Of a stretch of 64,000 nucleotides of DNA, positions 33,451 to 46,145 are shown in pieces. Within the stretch, counting starts at the first letter, position 1; every line of letters starts with the position of its first letter. The translations under genes and the position numbers were made by a program. The DNA is from Ampelocalamus luodianensis (taxonomy: Eukaryota > Streptophyta > Magnoliopsida > Poales > Poaceae), in contig CM070622.1 in assembly GCA_036346255.1 (NCBI GenBank), positions 15,898,751 through 15,962,750 on the forward strand, written 5' to 3'. Under the pieces are notes generated by a model. The model searched no databases and was not told where the DNA came from. It saw only the letters and a program-made list of their open reading frames with translations.

Positions 33451-34209
33451 TGACGAGGATCTAATAATCCTCATTTTATTATTCTATAATCATGTAATAT
33501 GACGTTACATGGCATACCCCCCTAATATTATAAGGGGAGAGCAAGTCAGGTAGTCGTAAGATCTCCTACGACTACCCCCCTAGTCGTAAGCATCTCTACG
33601 ACTATGGTGTAATCGTAAGTCCTGCTACGATTACGTCCGGTCGTAAGTCTTTCTGCGATCAGTACCCAGTCGTAAGCTTTTCTACGACTACCCCTCTGGT
33701 CGTAAGTTCTTCTATGACCAGCTCTGCCACGACTTCCTCACGACTAATTGGGTCCACTCGTCAGAAGGCCCATTTAATAGTGGGAATCTAAGCAGTCAAA
33801 ATACGTAGTCATGCCTGATATAACTACAGATAATTCCCCACTATCTCTAACTGGTAACTATTTGACAGCATGAGGGGGTTACTACTCCGGTAATTACTCT
33901 CATTATTACGCTATAATGGTTGACTAATTAGCCTGGAACGACAATGGCCACCACTGCGTAGTATAAATAAGTGTCTTTTAGAGATAGAGAGGAGGAGGCT
34001 TTTCTTTCTGGAAGAACAATGAGTAAGATCCTTGACGGACTATAATCCAGATACCCAATACAAGAAACACAGGAGTAGGGTTATTATTCTCACCTGAGAA
34101 GGTCCGAACCTGTATAAAAATCCCCATGTCTCTCTCGTCTGCGTGATCAATTGTGGAGATCCCCTGAATCAAACAATCTTTACGTAAGATCGGTTCTAAA
34201 ACACCGACA
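33451..34209 (+). repeat. 5' LTR of the gypsy element
   Basis: Begins TGACGAGGATCTAATAATCC and ends AACACCGACA. It pairs with 50295-51022. It is 31 bp longer than the 3' copy because it has one more TCGTAAG hairpin unit (near 33640-33675). A TAGTATAAATAAG box at 33958-33970 is the likely TATA box, followed by the R/U5 part. Confidence 0.92.
33551..33720. repeat. Six TCGTAAG hairpin units in the 5' LTR
   Basis: Six tandem units of about 23-31 bp, each of the form TAGTCGTAAG-N5-CTACGACTA, where the two halves are complementary (stem of 6-8 bp). The same units occur in the 3' LTR (50394-50533, five units) and in two internal places (47059-47166 and 48591-48780). Confidence 0.9.
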
Positions 34210-34210
34210 G

Positions 34211-34228
34211 TTGGCGCCGACCGTGGGG
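34211..34228 (+). other. Primer binding site of the gypsy element
   Basis: TTGGCGCCGACCGTGGGG lies one base after the LTR end. The TGGCGCC start is common in plant gypsy elements primed by the 3' end of a host tRNA. The tRNA species was not determined. Confidence 0.75.
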
Positions 34229-34266
34229 ATCTTTTGGTAATTCCTTGTCACGCTTCTTTCTTTTCT

Positions 34267-34593
34267 TTTGATGCTACCATGGCGGGAGAATGAAACGAGG
34301 AGAATTGGTTCGACTTGGCCGACATGCAGACGTCGACATGGATGTTTGGTTTCAACTACGAACCGAGTATCGAATCTTACGACGGTGTTGGCGCCTCGAG
34401 ATCTTTTATCGATCTCGAGATCGCCGTCATCGGAGGACATGGGGATCCTTATCCTCACAACAAGACGCCCCGTAGAGAACTCGCTTCCTCAGGAGGCAAG
34501 GGTCACCACGACCAACAGCAGGAATGCATTGGGGCAAATTCGCAACGCAACGAGAGTTTTTCCTCCAAGGGTTCGAGTTCCCCCGAGGCAGTA
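34267..34593 (+). pseudogene. Gag N-terminal fragment, cut by the solo LTR
   Basis: A leader-proximal coding segment (readable in the frame of FNYEPSIESYDGVGAS, FIDLEIAVIGGHGD) that lacks a clean start: the ATG near 34279 is soon followed by TGA. It ends exactly where the TGTGGGG solo LTR begins. Coding resumes at 39219 after the CAGTA duplication. This region is poorly conserved in the family and the call rests on position. Confidence 0.5.
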
Positions 34594-37500
34594 TGTGGGG
34601 ACCCCGGTAATTATCTCCATAAGACCGAGATTAGACAAGGTCTTAGGGACATAATCACGGGTCTCCGGTAAATGAATTCCAATTTAACTCTATCCAAGTG
34701 AGAGGCTTAGCCGAATACTAGAGCCTCAACGATCATGCGCGCTGCTCCCTTGCGAGCGGTACATGATTGTCGATTCTCTTTCGATTCGAAGCACTACACT
34801 TAGTGAGTTAAATGGGAATTCATCAACAACGAGTATGACTTATATTGGCTCCCAAAATCAACGACCAATATACTCATACTCTCATCCAACGTTGATTACA
34901 TCCATACAACGCATACAACAAGAGGTCAAAAGACATACTGCATAATAGTCAAAGTCTACAGCTTATTACATGCGGCCGACCGGCCAAATTCAAAGTAAAG
35001 TATCAAGTAGCAGCGGAAGCAAATAAATAAAGCAAAAGACCAGTAGTGGTATGCCCATCACCCATCGGCAACCGACTGGGAGTTAAATGATAGCACACTA
35101 TTCGTTAGTGTCACCCAAGTCAACACTAACAAGATCGTCAGACTCATAATCTTCCTCACCAAAAAGGCCAACAAACATCCAGTGAGTACAAGTGTACTCG
35201 CAAGTCTTACACAAATAAAAATAGTTATGCATAAGGGTCATTCAAGGGATGGCTCATATTGGTTTAGTTTTGCGAAAGAGACGCAACAATTAACATCCTA
35301 CACATACTAGTTTTCATGTGCCCATTTTAAAATCAGATTTGAAGTAGAAGTAAAACATGTAGTAAAGCATTTCATAATAAACAATTGAATCATACAAACA
35401 CCGAGTGGCAGCCCACTTTGATGTACTAAACACATGAACATCCCGTTCATGACGAATACCAAGTTCACCCACAATTTTAATTAAAAGTCTAACAATAGTA
35501 ACTCCCGAACTCAAGAGGTTGTCCATAACAGTGGACACGGCTATTCGAATATATTGATACCTGCGGTGTACTACTTTACCCACACGACTTGATTAGCGTA
35601 AGCCTCCAGAGGCCTCTGAAATAGCACACTTCCTATGGTATGCCGGTGGGTAAATCAAGATACATCATTTTCAGAAGAAAGCCCTATTGAGCTAAGTCCC
35701 CTTGTGAGATGGTTTCTTGCCTAGTACAAGCATCGATAGCACTTGCTAGGGGCTCACAAGTTATATTAGACATCCGATGCAATCAAAACAAGTAAAATTG
35801 GTGCTCCCTTGCACACTATAAAGGATTACATCGGCTCCTAAGGAGCATAGGATTTCACTGTCGCTATGCCCTTACACCACCATGGGACTTAACACAATAA
35901 AACCCTCCCCTACTTAACCATACGGCACCCATATACCGTGTGTGGCGACGAGTGTACTTGAATCAACGGCGTTACAAAGTTCGGTCCTCAATTGTCGGAC
36001 AAGTCCTTCCACTTACCCAATGCTCGTGCACAAAGCACCATCACTAACCAACGCTTGTCCGGACCAAAGCTCATTTAAAAATGACAAATTTTAACTCATA
36101 AAGCGAATCTGAAGATCTGAACCAAAGTATATAAAGAAGGTTGTGTGTATCCCATAATTGTCGGGTTAGCCCCAGCAATCAAACTACCGTATCTAGACTT
36201 GCATGACTAAGCAACCCATATTCAATAATCATTACCTCCTATCTTAAGCATGTAGGTACTGGCATAATTCAAGATTAACCTCAAGCATAGGACATAACTA
36301 AACTACACATCACAAGAATATTTACATAATCAAAATAGCATGCAAGCAATTATCATTGCACTAACTTAACCAAAACTGGGATCAAATATGATGCAAAAGA
36401 AAGTTCAAATGATGCTTGCCTTGCTGGTACAGTAGCTGCTCACTCTCGGTAGCGTAAGTGTCAATATCAATATGCTCGGGATCTATATAATTATAACATC
36501 AAATGAATACCGAGAAAACAACTCAAAAAACCAAAATGCTCAAAAATGCATGATTTTTCTACAGTAGTTAGGTCATGATTTTAGATGGATTTAGGTAAAA
36601 GAATTATCCCATTTGGAGTTATGAATTGGAAGTTATACTATTTTGAATTTCAGGTTTCATTAACCCCAAGTTATGTAATTTAATTATTTGGCCAAAATTT
36701 GTAGAATAGTGGTGGGGTAAAAGATTACATAGGTAACTAGGTAATATTAATACAAGTTCAAAACAGTTGAGTTTGTCCCATTTGGAGTTCTTATGATTTA
36801 GTTATTGATTTTCAAAGTTATCAGCCTTTATAGTATAAAAAAAATGGAGTTAAAGATTATATTCTCCCAAAAATAGTTTCTATGACAGAGGTAATATGGA
36901 GACCATTTTTAGAATTAAGTTCACTGAAAATGAAAATTATCAAAAGTGGTCTCACTATTTTTGGAGTTTCCAACAATTACTTATGCATTTTTGAAGTTAT
37001 CAGTCCCTTTCTTATTGTAAAAATAATGGTTGTAATGGATTAATCTCCAAATAAAACTCTCTGCTACAGAGACATGTTTGAAATTAATTTTAATATAAAT
37101 TTTACTAAAAGTGAAAATTTCCAGAAGTGGTTTCATGTGATTTGGAGTTAATATGAAATAGTTATGCATTTTAGAAGTTACCACTGTTTTTCAGTGTGCA
37201 AATTAACAAATTTTGAATTTCATAAAGTATTTACTGTTTTTCCTTACCGAGGCATACGCTAGCCGCAGTCAATGACTTGCGGGACCCGTGAATAGTATAT
37301 TTTTCAGTTTACCTCAGATTTAATTTGCGTTCTGACCAGTGGGTCCCACTGTCAGCGACACGGTTCAACAGACTTGGTCCACGGGTGCACGCGCACGGTG
37401 CACGAGGTTTAATGCCTAGGCCCACATGTCGATCACTCCACCCACGGTATAACCCGCGATTTTACGTACGGGACCACGTGTAGCGGCCGTTTAACTCGTT

Positions 37501-39218
37501 AAGACATCATTTAATGTTAACCAATCATTAGGTAATTTAATGACCATCATTTGCCGTAAACGGACAGCTCGATGGCTGCCGCGTCGACACACGCGCCCGT
37601 GAGTTCCCCGGCGTTCATTGGCGCTACGTGCCGCGCGGGCCGCCAAGACCGCGATAACCGCGATAGTGCTACGCGTCTTTGAGAAGTGATGGCGAGGTCT
37701 GGGGTGCCCTACACTGTCGGCTAGCCGGAGCTAAGCGGCGGCGGTGCTACGGCAAAGTGCAAGCAGCATAAAGAAGCTCCGCAGCGACAAACAAGCGAGT
37801 GCCCAGGGTCCTAGGGACTATGAGAAGGCTACCTGAGCAAGGAAGAGTGCTCGGGGAAGCTTGGAGATGCCGGAGCTGCGTCGGCGGAGAAGAAGAATGG
37901 TGACAAAGCGGCCGCGACGGAGGAGATCTGAGCAAAACCAAGACCGTGAAAGCTTGGAATAGCTTCAAGATCTTAGAGCATGCTAAGGAGCAAAGATTTG
38001 AAGAATGGCTTACCAATCCCGAAGTGGGAGGAAAAGTTGTTTCCGTGAAAATTGGTTCAATCTTCGACTCATGAAATCTGCGTGCATTACCAAAATAGGT
38101 TTAGGGGTTTTCATTACCATGCTATATGGCACGACATGATGCGAAAAAGTGGAGATCAAACTCACTGTAAGTGAAGGGTGACAAGATGGCGCCCACGGGA
38201 GCGTGCTCTAGAGCTCCAGAGAGCACGATGATGGATAGGAGCTACAAGCAACGAGAGAAGCTCACATAAGCTAAAATGGATTAGGCATCGAACAAGAAAG
38301 AAAGGCACCACCGGTGAAACTTACTCAGCGAGGAGTGGTACGAGCTTCCTCTCCTCGGTCAACAGAGGAGAAGTGAGGAGGAAAGAGGGGTGCCGAGGGA
38401 TGTTATGCGGGCGATGGCGGCGCGGAGGCGGCGTGAAGAGGAGGAGCTCGAGGTGGTTGCATGCGGCGGCAACACACGGCACTAACGGAGATGCAGGCGG
38501 GAGCGAGCAGCGCGGCCGCGTGGCGTTGATTCTGCGTCGCCAACGGTGGAGGAAAACGAAGGCGACGGCTCGGGCCGCGTGTCGGTGAGACGAGCGGCGT
38601 CTTGTGGCCGAGTGAAGCGATTCGATGCGTCTGCGTCGGTTTAGATCGATGGTTGGTAGGCATTGGTGCGTTAAGTTGACTCGGCCGATCGATTCGCTGG
38701 TCGGGCGAGTCGAGTCGAGTGCGAGTCATAGAACGATGCGGTTTGGGTTTAGGGTTTGACTGGAATTATTTCATTTCCTCTACTTTGACCAGGTGATTAA
38801 AATTAGAAATAAAATTCCTAAAATCATGAAATAAATTGAGGGGGTTCCTGGGAAGATATAGTCCCCATACAAATTATGAAACCCCACTGTTCATATTAAA
38901 ATTTATGACATTTAAATTCAAACATGTTGTGTGTCTATGAATGTTGTTTGAATTTTAATTAGGTTCAAACTAGTCCCAAAAATTTTGGAAAAATTATATT
39001 TATTCATGAGAATCTATTTAGTATTTAAATAAATTAATTCCAGATGATGATCACAACTTTTTATTACAGATGCTAAAAGAAATTCGAGTTTTGAAGTGTA
39101 TGTTTATATGAAATGAGATTTTCCAAGTACAATATATTATGAAATGATTTGAATTTGATAATGCATGTTAGTGAGATTCTTTATAATCCATTTTAATAGT
39201 TGGGGCTGTGACACAGTA
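34589..39218 (+). mobile_element. 4.6-kb solo LTR nested in gag, 5-bp duplication CAGTA
   Basis: TGTGGGGACCCCGG starts at 34594 and GGGGCTGTGACA ends at 39213; CAGTA flanks both (34589-34593 and 39214-39218). Inside I find no gag, protease, reverse transcriptase or integrase motif and no internal repeat of the terminal sequence. A very long solo LTR is therefore the best explanation. 34970-36500 is AT-moderate, 37240-37700 and 38370-38600 are GC-richer. Open frames within it look random. Confidence 0.75.
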
Positions 39219-40064
39219 CGACTTGACAACACAGGTTCTGGAAGCCATCATTCCGGAGCTTCATCGACATCTGATGGTCCTCTATCTCCGAGTATTTCCG
39301 CAGGAAAGAGGATCGAGCATGCTGTTTCTCCAAGTCCAACCGTCCCGACGCAGGGTCCACCTGCAGACGGAGACGGTTATAACCCAGAGTTCCCCTACCT
39401 GGAGGGGTTTACTCAAAGTCGCCAGATGGTGTCGCTCGACTACTACTCAAGTGAGGAGGCCTCGAGCACAAGTGGAGGTCATCCACGGGAGATCTTCGTC
39501 CTTCCCTCTGATAAGAATCGTTCTCCCAGGGAAAGGATTGACAATGCTCCCCGACGAGCATACTCTACACCCCCTCGTGGCAATGGCAGGGGCGCCACCG
39601 CTGACGAACGAAACAAACACTTTAATGAATGCGGGACATCCTCAACATTCTCGCACTCCATTAAAGCCAACTCAGGGGTCTGAAAAAGTCATTCTGAGAC
39701 AACCTGACGAAGGAAAATAGCAGCTCAGAAAAACCTTCCTGAGCGTGCTTATTTCCAGTTGGAGAAAGCTCAAGAACTCCAGCACATCAACGACTTGCTG
39801 GAAAACCCGACTCAAGAGCTCGCTCGAGCACCAGGGTATGATCTCTTTGCAGAAGAGATCACACAAAGGCTTCGCGACACGATGGCCAAACTCGAGCGTC
39901 TTCGTCGACCACAACCAGGAAGTCGTAGTATTATGACTCCCTCTTCCGCCAGTCGTTAAGATAGCTCGTCGCATAGAAGGCGGCGTAACCATCACTCACG
40001 TTGTTCTCCTAACGTAAGAAAGACGCAACAAACCCCCAGGAGAGATGATCTTTCACCACTTCGG
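39219..40064 (+). pseudogene. Gag N-terminal region, second part (degenerate)
   Basis: Plus-strand sequence open in one frame up to 39683 (Ser/Pro-rich: SGASSTSDGPLSPSIS, VSLDYYSSEEASS). Past the end of that frame, LQHINDLLENPTQELAR-like residues are readable near 39775-39840 in another frame. It follows the solo LTR and precedes the capsid-like domain, so it is the variable N-terminal part of gag, broken by frameshifts. Confidence 0.55.
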
Positions 40065-40264
40065 CGACAGGATGCACGACAGCAAGCGGAATACGAGGAG
40101 TATTTCCCTCGTAAGGCTGAAACCTATCATAGGTCCAGCCCTCCTGTGGCTGGGTATCTACGAGTACGATCACCCGGCGACATCAACCCTTCTTTTCTGC
40201 AAAGAAGGAGGCAAGAGGTTATCTCGGTGTCTTTGGGCGTTTTCACCGACCTTGAGCGGTTTCT

Positions 40265-40807
40265 TTGGCGCCTCGTTTCGACCCGACAAATTTGGAGAAA
40301 TTCGATGGAACCCAAAATCCCATCGAGTTCTTCCAGATTTATACTACAGCTATCCGAGCCGCAGGAGGAGGAGAGCATGTCATGGCGAATTACCTTCCGA
40401 CTGTGCTCGAAGGATCGACACGATCATGGCTTTTAAACCAGCCATTCGAATCGATCTACTCATGGCAACACCTCTGTGATCTTTTGCTGGCAAATTTCCA
40501 GGGCACTTACAATCGCCCTGGAAAGAAGGATGATCTGCACCGAATAAGGCAGAACGACCATGAAACGCTAAGTCAATTCATCGGGCGCTTCAGTCAGGTT
40601 GGAAATTCTATTCCGAAAGTTTTTGACTCATCTGTGATCAGGGCTTTCAAGCAGGGAGTCCGTAGCAGAAGGATAACAGAGGATATCGCTTTACATCCAC
40701 CTGCCACCGTCGCTGAACTCTTTGAGATGGCCGATAGGTATGCGACTGCTGTTGAAGCAGTCGAGTGGAACAATACTATCGATCGTGAAGACAACATCCC
40801 ACAGTAG
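40265..40807 (+). pseudogene. Gag capsid domain (Retrotrans_gag)
   Basis: Open for 180 codons, ending with TAG at 40805-40807. It reads FDPTNLEKFDGTQNPIEFFQ, then SWLLNQPFESIYSWQHLCDL, a LLANFQGTY segment, RQNDHETLSQFIGRF, and ADRYATAVEAVE near the end. This is the standard Retrotrans_gag pattern, the particle-forming capsid. The TAG comes before the basic linker and zinc knuckle, which continue in the same direction (KHHDRRNDKPRWCPFHKKEG), so full-length gag is interrupted. Confidence 0.85.
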
Positions 40808-41932
40808 GCAGGCGAAGGTAGCAAGAAAAAGGATAAAAATGCTAGGAAATTTAATAACAAGGCAAAGAGACACAAATCTCCAGTAGTCGGTTCTAAGGAG
40901 GTCCTGTCCGTAAGCGACAAGGAGCCACGCAACATCGAGCAAAATCCCGATCGAGGCAAAGGTAAGCACCACGATCGGAGAAACGACAAACCCAGGTGGT
41001 GTCCTTTTCATAAAAAAGAAGGGCATGATCTTCGTAACTGCCGAGTTTTCCTACGGAAACTCGAAGACTATTACTCTGACAAGGGGCCACTTCCTACTAT
41101 TGAACAGGTAGGCCAAGCAAGTGGACAGAAGGAGTCGGATGATGAGGAGATGCCGTTTCAGGATCCACAACACACCATCGATCACATCTATGGGGGATCT
41201 TCGGCATATGAATCGCGGTGGCAGCTGAAAGCTGTCGAGCGTGAGGTAAACACAATTGTCAATAAATTACCGAAGTGGTCGGAAGTCACCATTACTTTCG
41301 AGAAAGGTGATTGTCCTATCCCTTCGACTAGACCAGGTCGATTTCCGATAGTGGTCGAACCCACCATCAACAATTGTCGAGTCAATCGAGTTTTAGTTGA
41401 TGGTGGAAGCTCGTTAAACATACTGTTTACGAGTACCCTGGACGAGATGCAGGTACCCAGGACAAAGGTAAGATCGGTACGATATTCATTTCATGGAATC
41501 GTACCGGGGTCTTCGGCCAAACCAATTGGCCAAGTTTCTCTTCCTTTAACGTTTGGATCACCAAGCAATTTCAGGACAGAGAAGGTCTCTTTTGATATGG
41601 TCGATTTCGATACGGCATATAACGCCATACTCGGACGACCAACTTTGGCAAGATTCTTAATAGCTACTCATTATGGGTATCAATGTCTTAAGATGCTAGG
41701 TCCCAAAGGAGTGATCACGATATACTGTGACAAGAAGATGGCGCACTCTTGCGACCGTCGTTCCCTCGAGATGGTTGGACAACTACCAACTCGAGACGAA
41801 AGTCAGCCTTCGACTAGCAAGTCGAAGCCTAAAGCTACACCTAAACCGAACGACCAGGTCAAAGAGGTTCCTCTGGACGCGGAGGAGCCCTCGAAGACTG
41901 TTCGCATTGGGGATTCTTCCGACCCCAAATAG
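40808..41932 (+). pseudogene. Gag zinc knuckle and aspartic protease
   Basis: After the stop at 40807 a zinc knuckle of the C-x2-H-x4-GH-x4-C type is readable (WCPFHKKEGHDLRNC, near 41000-41045), then an open frame of 260 codons (41150-41932). This frame contains the protease active site LVDGGSSLNILF, with Asp-Gly-Gly in place of the usual Asp-(S/T)-Gly, and the downstream ILGRPTL motif. A TAG at 41930-41932 separates it from reverse transcriptase. Function in an intact relative: processing of the gag-pol polyprotein. Confidence 0.85.
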
Positions 41933-43200
41933 GAAGACACCCTCATTACTTTCCTCCAGGCAAACGCTGATGTCTTCACGTGGCAAGCATCCGACATGCC
42001 CGGAGTCCCCAGGGAAGTGATCGAGCACAGGCTAGCTTTACGGCCTGATAAACTACCCGTAAAACAAAAATTACGGAGATTTGCCCCTGATCGACAAGAT
42101 GCTATTAGATCAAAATTGGACAAGTTGCTTAAAGCAGGCTTCATAAGAGAAGTCGACCACCCCGAGTGGTTGGCCAACCCTGTAATGGTTAGAAAGTCGA
42201 ACGGCAAATGGCGTACGTGCGTGGACTTTACTGACCTTAATAAAGCTTGTCCAAAAGATGATTTCCCTTTACCTCGTATCGATCAGCTGGTTGACTCTAC
42301 TGCAGGATGTGAAATGTTGAGTTTTCTAGATGCATACTCTGGTTACCACCAGATTAGTATATGTCGAGGAGATGAGGAGAAGACCGCGTTTATTACACCG
42401 TTTGGGATATTTTGCTATGTCAAAATGTCATTCGACTTAAAAATGCCGAGCTTCTTTCGCGTTTGATGCAAACGACTTTTGCTCCTCAACTAGGCGAAAC
42501 ACGAAAGCCTATGTTGATGATCTAGTTGTAAAAGCGAAGAAGCGACTCAATCATATCACGGACTTACGAGAGACTTTCGACAACCTCGAAAACACCACTT
42601 GAAACTTAATCCCAGAAGTGTGTGTTCGGGTCTCTTCGGGAAATTACTTGGATTTACGGTCTCGCACGAGGAATCAAAGCAAATCCGAAAGATAAAAGCC
42701 ATCACTCGGATCGCTTCCGACCACGAAGAAAGAAGTCCGAAACTCACGGGATGCATGGCGGCGTTAACTCGTTTCATAACACGTCTGGGGAAAAAGGACT
42801 GCCTTTCTTCAAACTTCTAAGGAAACATGAAGGCTTCGAGTAGACGAAAGAGGCTAACTTAGCCTTCAAGGAAGTCAAGAGGTATCTTACAAGTGCTCCT
42901 GTCCTGGTTTCACCGAAACCAGGAGAGACGCCCTTAATTTACCTAGCTGCCACTCCACAGCGATGGCGCGATGTTGGTCGTAGGCGTGAGAACATTCAAC
43001 GACCAGTATACTACGTCAGTGAGGTTTTACACGAACCTAAGGAGCGTTACCCTCAGGTTCAAAAACTTCTATATGCCCTCCTCATGTCTTCGAGGAAACT
43101 GCGGCATTATTTTCAGGCGCACAAACTAGTTGTGCCGTCTGAGTTTCCCATGGGAGCGATCCTCCAAAATAGGGAAACAATGAGGCGCATGGCAAAATAG
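41933..43200 (+). pseudogene. Reverse transcriptase and connection/first RNase H (frameshifted)
   Basis: Open to 42466 with DKLLKAGFIREVDHPEWLAN, KWRTCVDFTDLNKACPKDDF and LDAYSGYHQI, the fingers and first palm motifs. A frameshift occurs near 42430-42500. The catalytic YVDDLVVKAK is readable at 42509 in another frame. Later RPVYYVSEVLHEPKERYPQ and RKLRHYFQAHKL (42997-43130) mark the connection domain. The many shifts rule out a functional enzyme. Confidence 0.88.
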
Positions 43201-43232
43201 TCGATCGAATTTGGGGCGTTGACATCCATTTC

Positions 43233-43740
43233 GTGTCGACGACCATTAAATCCCGGATCTTGGTAGACTTTGTCGCCGAATGGACAAATCATGAACCTGT
43301 TCAGGATTCCCAGTACGATTCCCACGATCAGTGGACGATGTACTTTGACGGGTCGCTTACGATAAGTGGTTCAGGGGCTGGGGTGGTCCTGGAATCTCGT
43401 ACCGGAGAAATCTTAAAATATGTCATACAATTAAACTTTCAGGCCACTAACAACGTGGCAGAGTACGAAGGTTTGCTAGCTGGTATACGAGCCGCGAAAG
43501 CGCTCTCGATTCGACAACTACTCGTAAGAGGAGACTCTCAACTAGTCGTGAATCAAGTCGGAAAAGAGTACCAGTGCTCCAATTCGACCATGTCCCGGTA
43601 CTTATCGGAAGTTCGAAAGTTAGAAAAGCATTTTTGGGTTTTGAGACACAATTTATCCTTCGAAAGGATAATTTTCTCGCAGACCAACTAGCTCGTCTAG
43701 CTTCTTCTCGATCCTTGGTACCGAAAGGGGTGTTTCTGGA
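43233..43740 (+). pseudogene. Second (aRNase H-type) RNase H domain
   Basis: Open frame of 152 codons with WTMYFDGSLTISGSGAGVVL, NNVAEYEGLLAGIRAAKAL and VRGDSQLVVNQ. These carry the Asp-Glu-Asp residues of an RNase HI fold. In plants an additional domain of this type after the connection region is characteristic of the Tat lineage. A frameshift near 43660 leads to the ADQLARLAS end in the next frame. Confidence 0.85.
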
Positions 43741-45056
43741 ACAGCTTCAAAAGCCATCTATAGTCGAAAAACTAGAGACGCCTCCTATAGAAACAGCCTA
43801 TCTGGAGTACGAAGATACATGGATGACATCCATCTACATGAACCTTCAGACGGGTTCTGTACCCGATGACGATCTAGAAGCAGATCGCCTATCCCGAAAG
43901 GTCAAAATGTATACTTTGGTCAAAGGTGTCCTTTATAAAAGAGGAACACAAGGGGTGCTCATGCGATGTATTCCGTAGAGCGAAGGATTAAAACTCCTTC
44001 ACGACATACGCGGAGGGATCTGTGGAACTCATGCTTCCTACAAAACGCTGGTCGGTAAAGCCTTTCGACAAGGTTTTTATTGGCCAACAGCCCTCTACGA
44101 TGCCAGAGAGCTGGTTAAAAAGTGTGTACAGTGCCAGTTTCATAATCGCCAAATACACCAACTGGCTCAGGCGTTGCAAACAATTTCTGTCTTGGCCTTT
44201 TGCAACATGGGGTCCTGATATCCTAGGACCGTTACCCAGAGCTCCAGGAGGTTTTGAGTTCCTTTTTGTGGCCATCGATACACGTTCACAAAATGGATAG
44301 AAGCTGAGCTTGTGACCGGGATAACAATGGAAGCGGCAAAACGGTTCATGATGAGATGCGTGATCACTCGATTTGGCGTACCAAGTCGAATTATCATAGA
44401 TAATGGCAAACAATTTACAAGCGCAAAATTTCAGGAATTTTCCAACGAGTTGGGAACTCGTTTGTGTTACGCTTCTGTCGCCCACCCCCAAAGCAACGGA
44501 TCAGTCGAAAGAGCGAATGGCCAGATAATGAAGGGAATTAAAACCCGAGTCTTCGATCAGCTAGTCAAGCGCTCGGGGGCTTAGGTACAAGAATTACCTT
44601 CAGTATTATAGGCACTTCGCACAACACCTAGCCGAGCTACAGGAGAGACACCTTTCTTTCTAGTTTTCAGTGCCGAAGCCATGCTTCCGCCAGAACTAAA
44701 GATCAGGTCAGCACGGGTCGACAAGTTTAACGACTCCACTCAAGAACAACTCCGAGCGACGACATCAACCTGCTCTAGGAAAAGAGAAACCAGGCTTTAA
44801 TCCATTCCGCAGTCTACCAACAAGCCCTGCACAGATACTACGATCGTAAGGTCCAACCTCGTAGCCTCGCTGTAGGTGACTTGGTATTGAGGCTTATCCA
44901 ATCCCAGTCTAATCAGAACAAATTTTTCCCCAAATGGGAAGGTCCTTACACTGTGGTCGAAGTAACTCGTCCAGGATCGGTACGACTTGCAATGGAAGAG
45001 GGCCGTGTTCTCTCAAATTCTTGGAACATTGACCAGTTACGCAAGTTCCATGTGTA
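43741..45056 (+). pseudogene. Integrase (degenerate)
   Basis: The HHCC domain is visible at 43985-44140 (LLHDIRGG, THASYKTL, CVQCQFHN). The catalytic core is in broken frames: WGPDILGPLP near 44210, FGVPSRIIIDNGKQFTSAKF (44370-44430), and NGSVERANGQIMKG with its Glu at 44498-44540. The C-terminal LVLRLIQ/WEGPY-like part is near 44880-44950. Stops and shifts occur throughout. The normal role is insertion of element cDNA. Confidence 0.85.
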
Positions 45057-46145
45057 ACAGGCCTCTACGACAATAAAGTATCAGGTTCTCCCTACCTTTT
45101 TTTTGTCTCTTTTTTGGATTTCGCTTTTATTTTCGACCATTTTTATATGCTCATTCCTCTTGTACACTGGTCGGAAAAAGGACAACACATCTAGTCGAAG
45201 TCTCTCCTCTCTGCATGTGGTCCTACCCGCTGGAAGGAGCTTCCTAATGTCGTCTTGTTCTTTACTATAACAACCAGTACAAAGATTATCGGGCTCAAAA
45301 ACATGGTCGAAAGTTGTTAAGCAAATTCACATCACCTTAGCTTATTTATTTATTTTTTAAAAAATAAAAATAAACTAAGAAGAGTGAACCTTTTGAGATG
45401 CGTTCGACTACTTTTCAATTAACTTAATTGATTTTTACTGGTCGGAGGAAGAAACACACCTAGTCGAAGCTTCTCCTTTCTGCACGTGGTCCTGCCCACT
45501 AGAAGGAACTTCCTATCGTCGTTTCGTTTCCTACTTTTGCTGCCAGGACAACTTCATCAAGAAAAACGAAAACAGTCGAATGAATCCCTAAGGTCCCCTA
45601 GATGTTTGTTTTGCTCAAGTTGTCGTTATTGATTTGATTAATCTGGTCAGAGATGGTAACATCACCTAGTCAAAGACTTTTTCTCTGCACATGGTCTTAC
45701 CCACTAGAGGGAACTTCCTAGCGTCGATCTGTTTCTACTCTCTCGACTAGTGCAAGATAGTCGATACACGAGAACTATAAGTCGAACAAACCTCTCTATT
45801 TTCAGGAACCCTTTCTTTACTACTTTCTTAGTTTATTCCTAATAAACTAAGTAAGCAGTCGGGGGCTAAGATAAAGTTATAAACATAACTTCATTTCTTA
45901 GTCTTAGTTTTTCCGAGTTATCATCCTTCGAGTTACTAACTACTCTACGAGATGATTCGCAGGGAAAATGAAGGAGAAAGGAGGAATCGCTCATATCTGG
46001 TATGATTATTTCTTCCTCTTTCATTATCTTACGAGTTACTAACTACTCCACGAGATAATTTTTAGGAAAAAGAAAGAATCATATATTTATGCATCACCAC
46101 CAAAAAGACTTGTCTCTACAAAAATGTGTTACAAGACTACTCTGA
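45057..46145. repeat. Spacer between pol and the antisense gene, with three ~95-bp repeats
   Basis: Three copies of a block CTGGTCGGA...ACACATCTAGTCGAAG...TGCATGTGGTC...GAAGGAGCTTCCTA occur at about 45167-45260, 45438-45530 and 45643-45735. No coding potential on either strand. This may serve as a 3' untranslated or regulatory spacer for both transcription units. Confidence 0.75.

Noticed and set aside
33551..33720. Regular short repeats resembling a CRISPR array
   Set aside because: No unique spacers of constant length, the units are hairpins themselves, and they occur in LTRs of a plant retroelement.
38373..38729. Arg/Gly-rich open frames in the GC-rich part of the 4.6-kb solo LTR
   Set aside because: Short, overlapping on both strands and without motifs; composition alone explains them.
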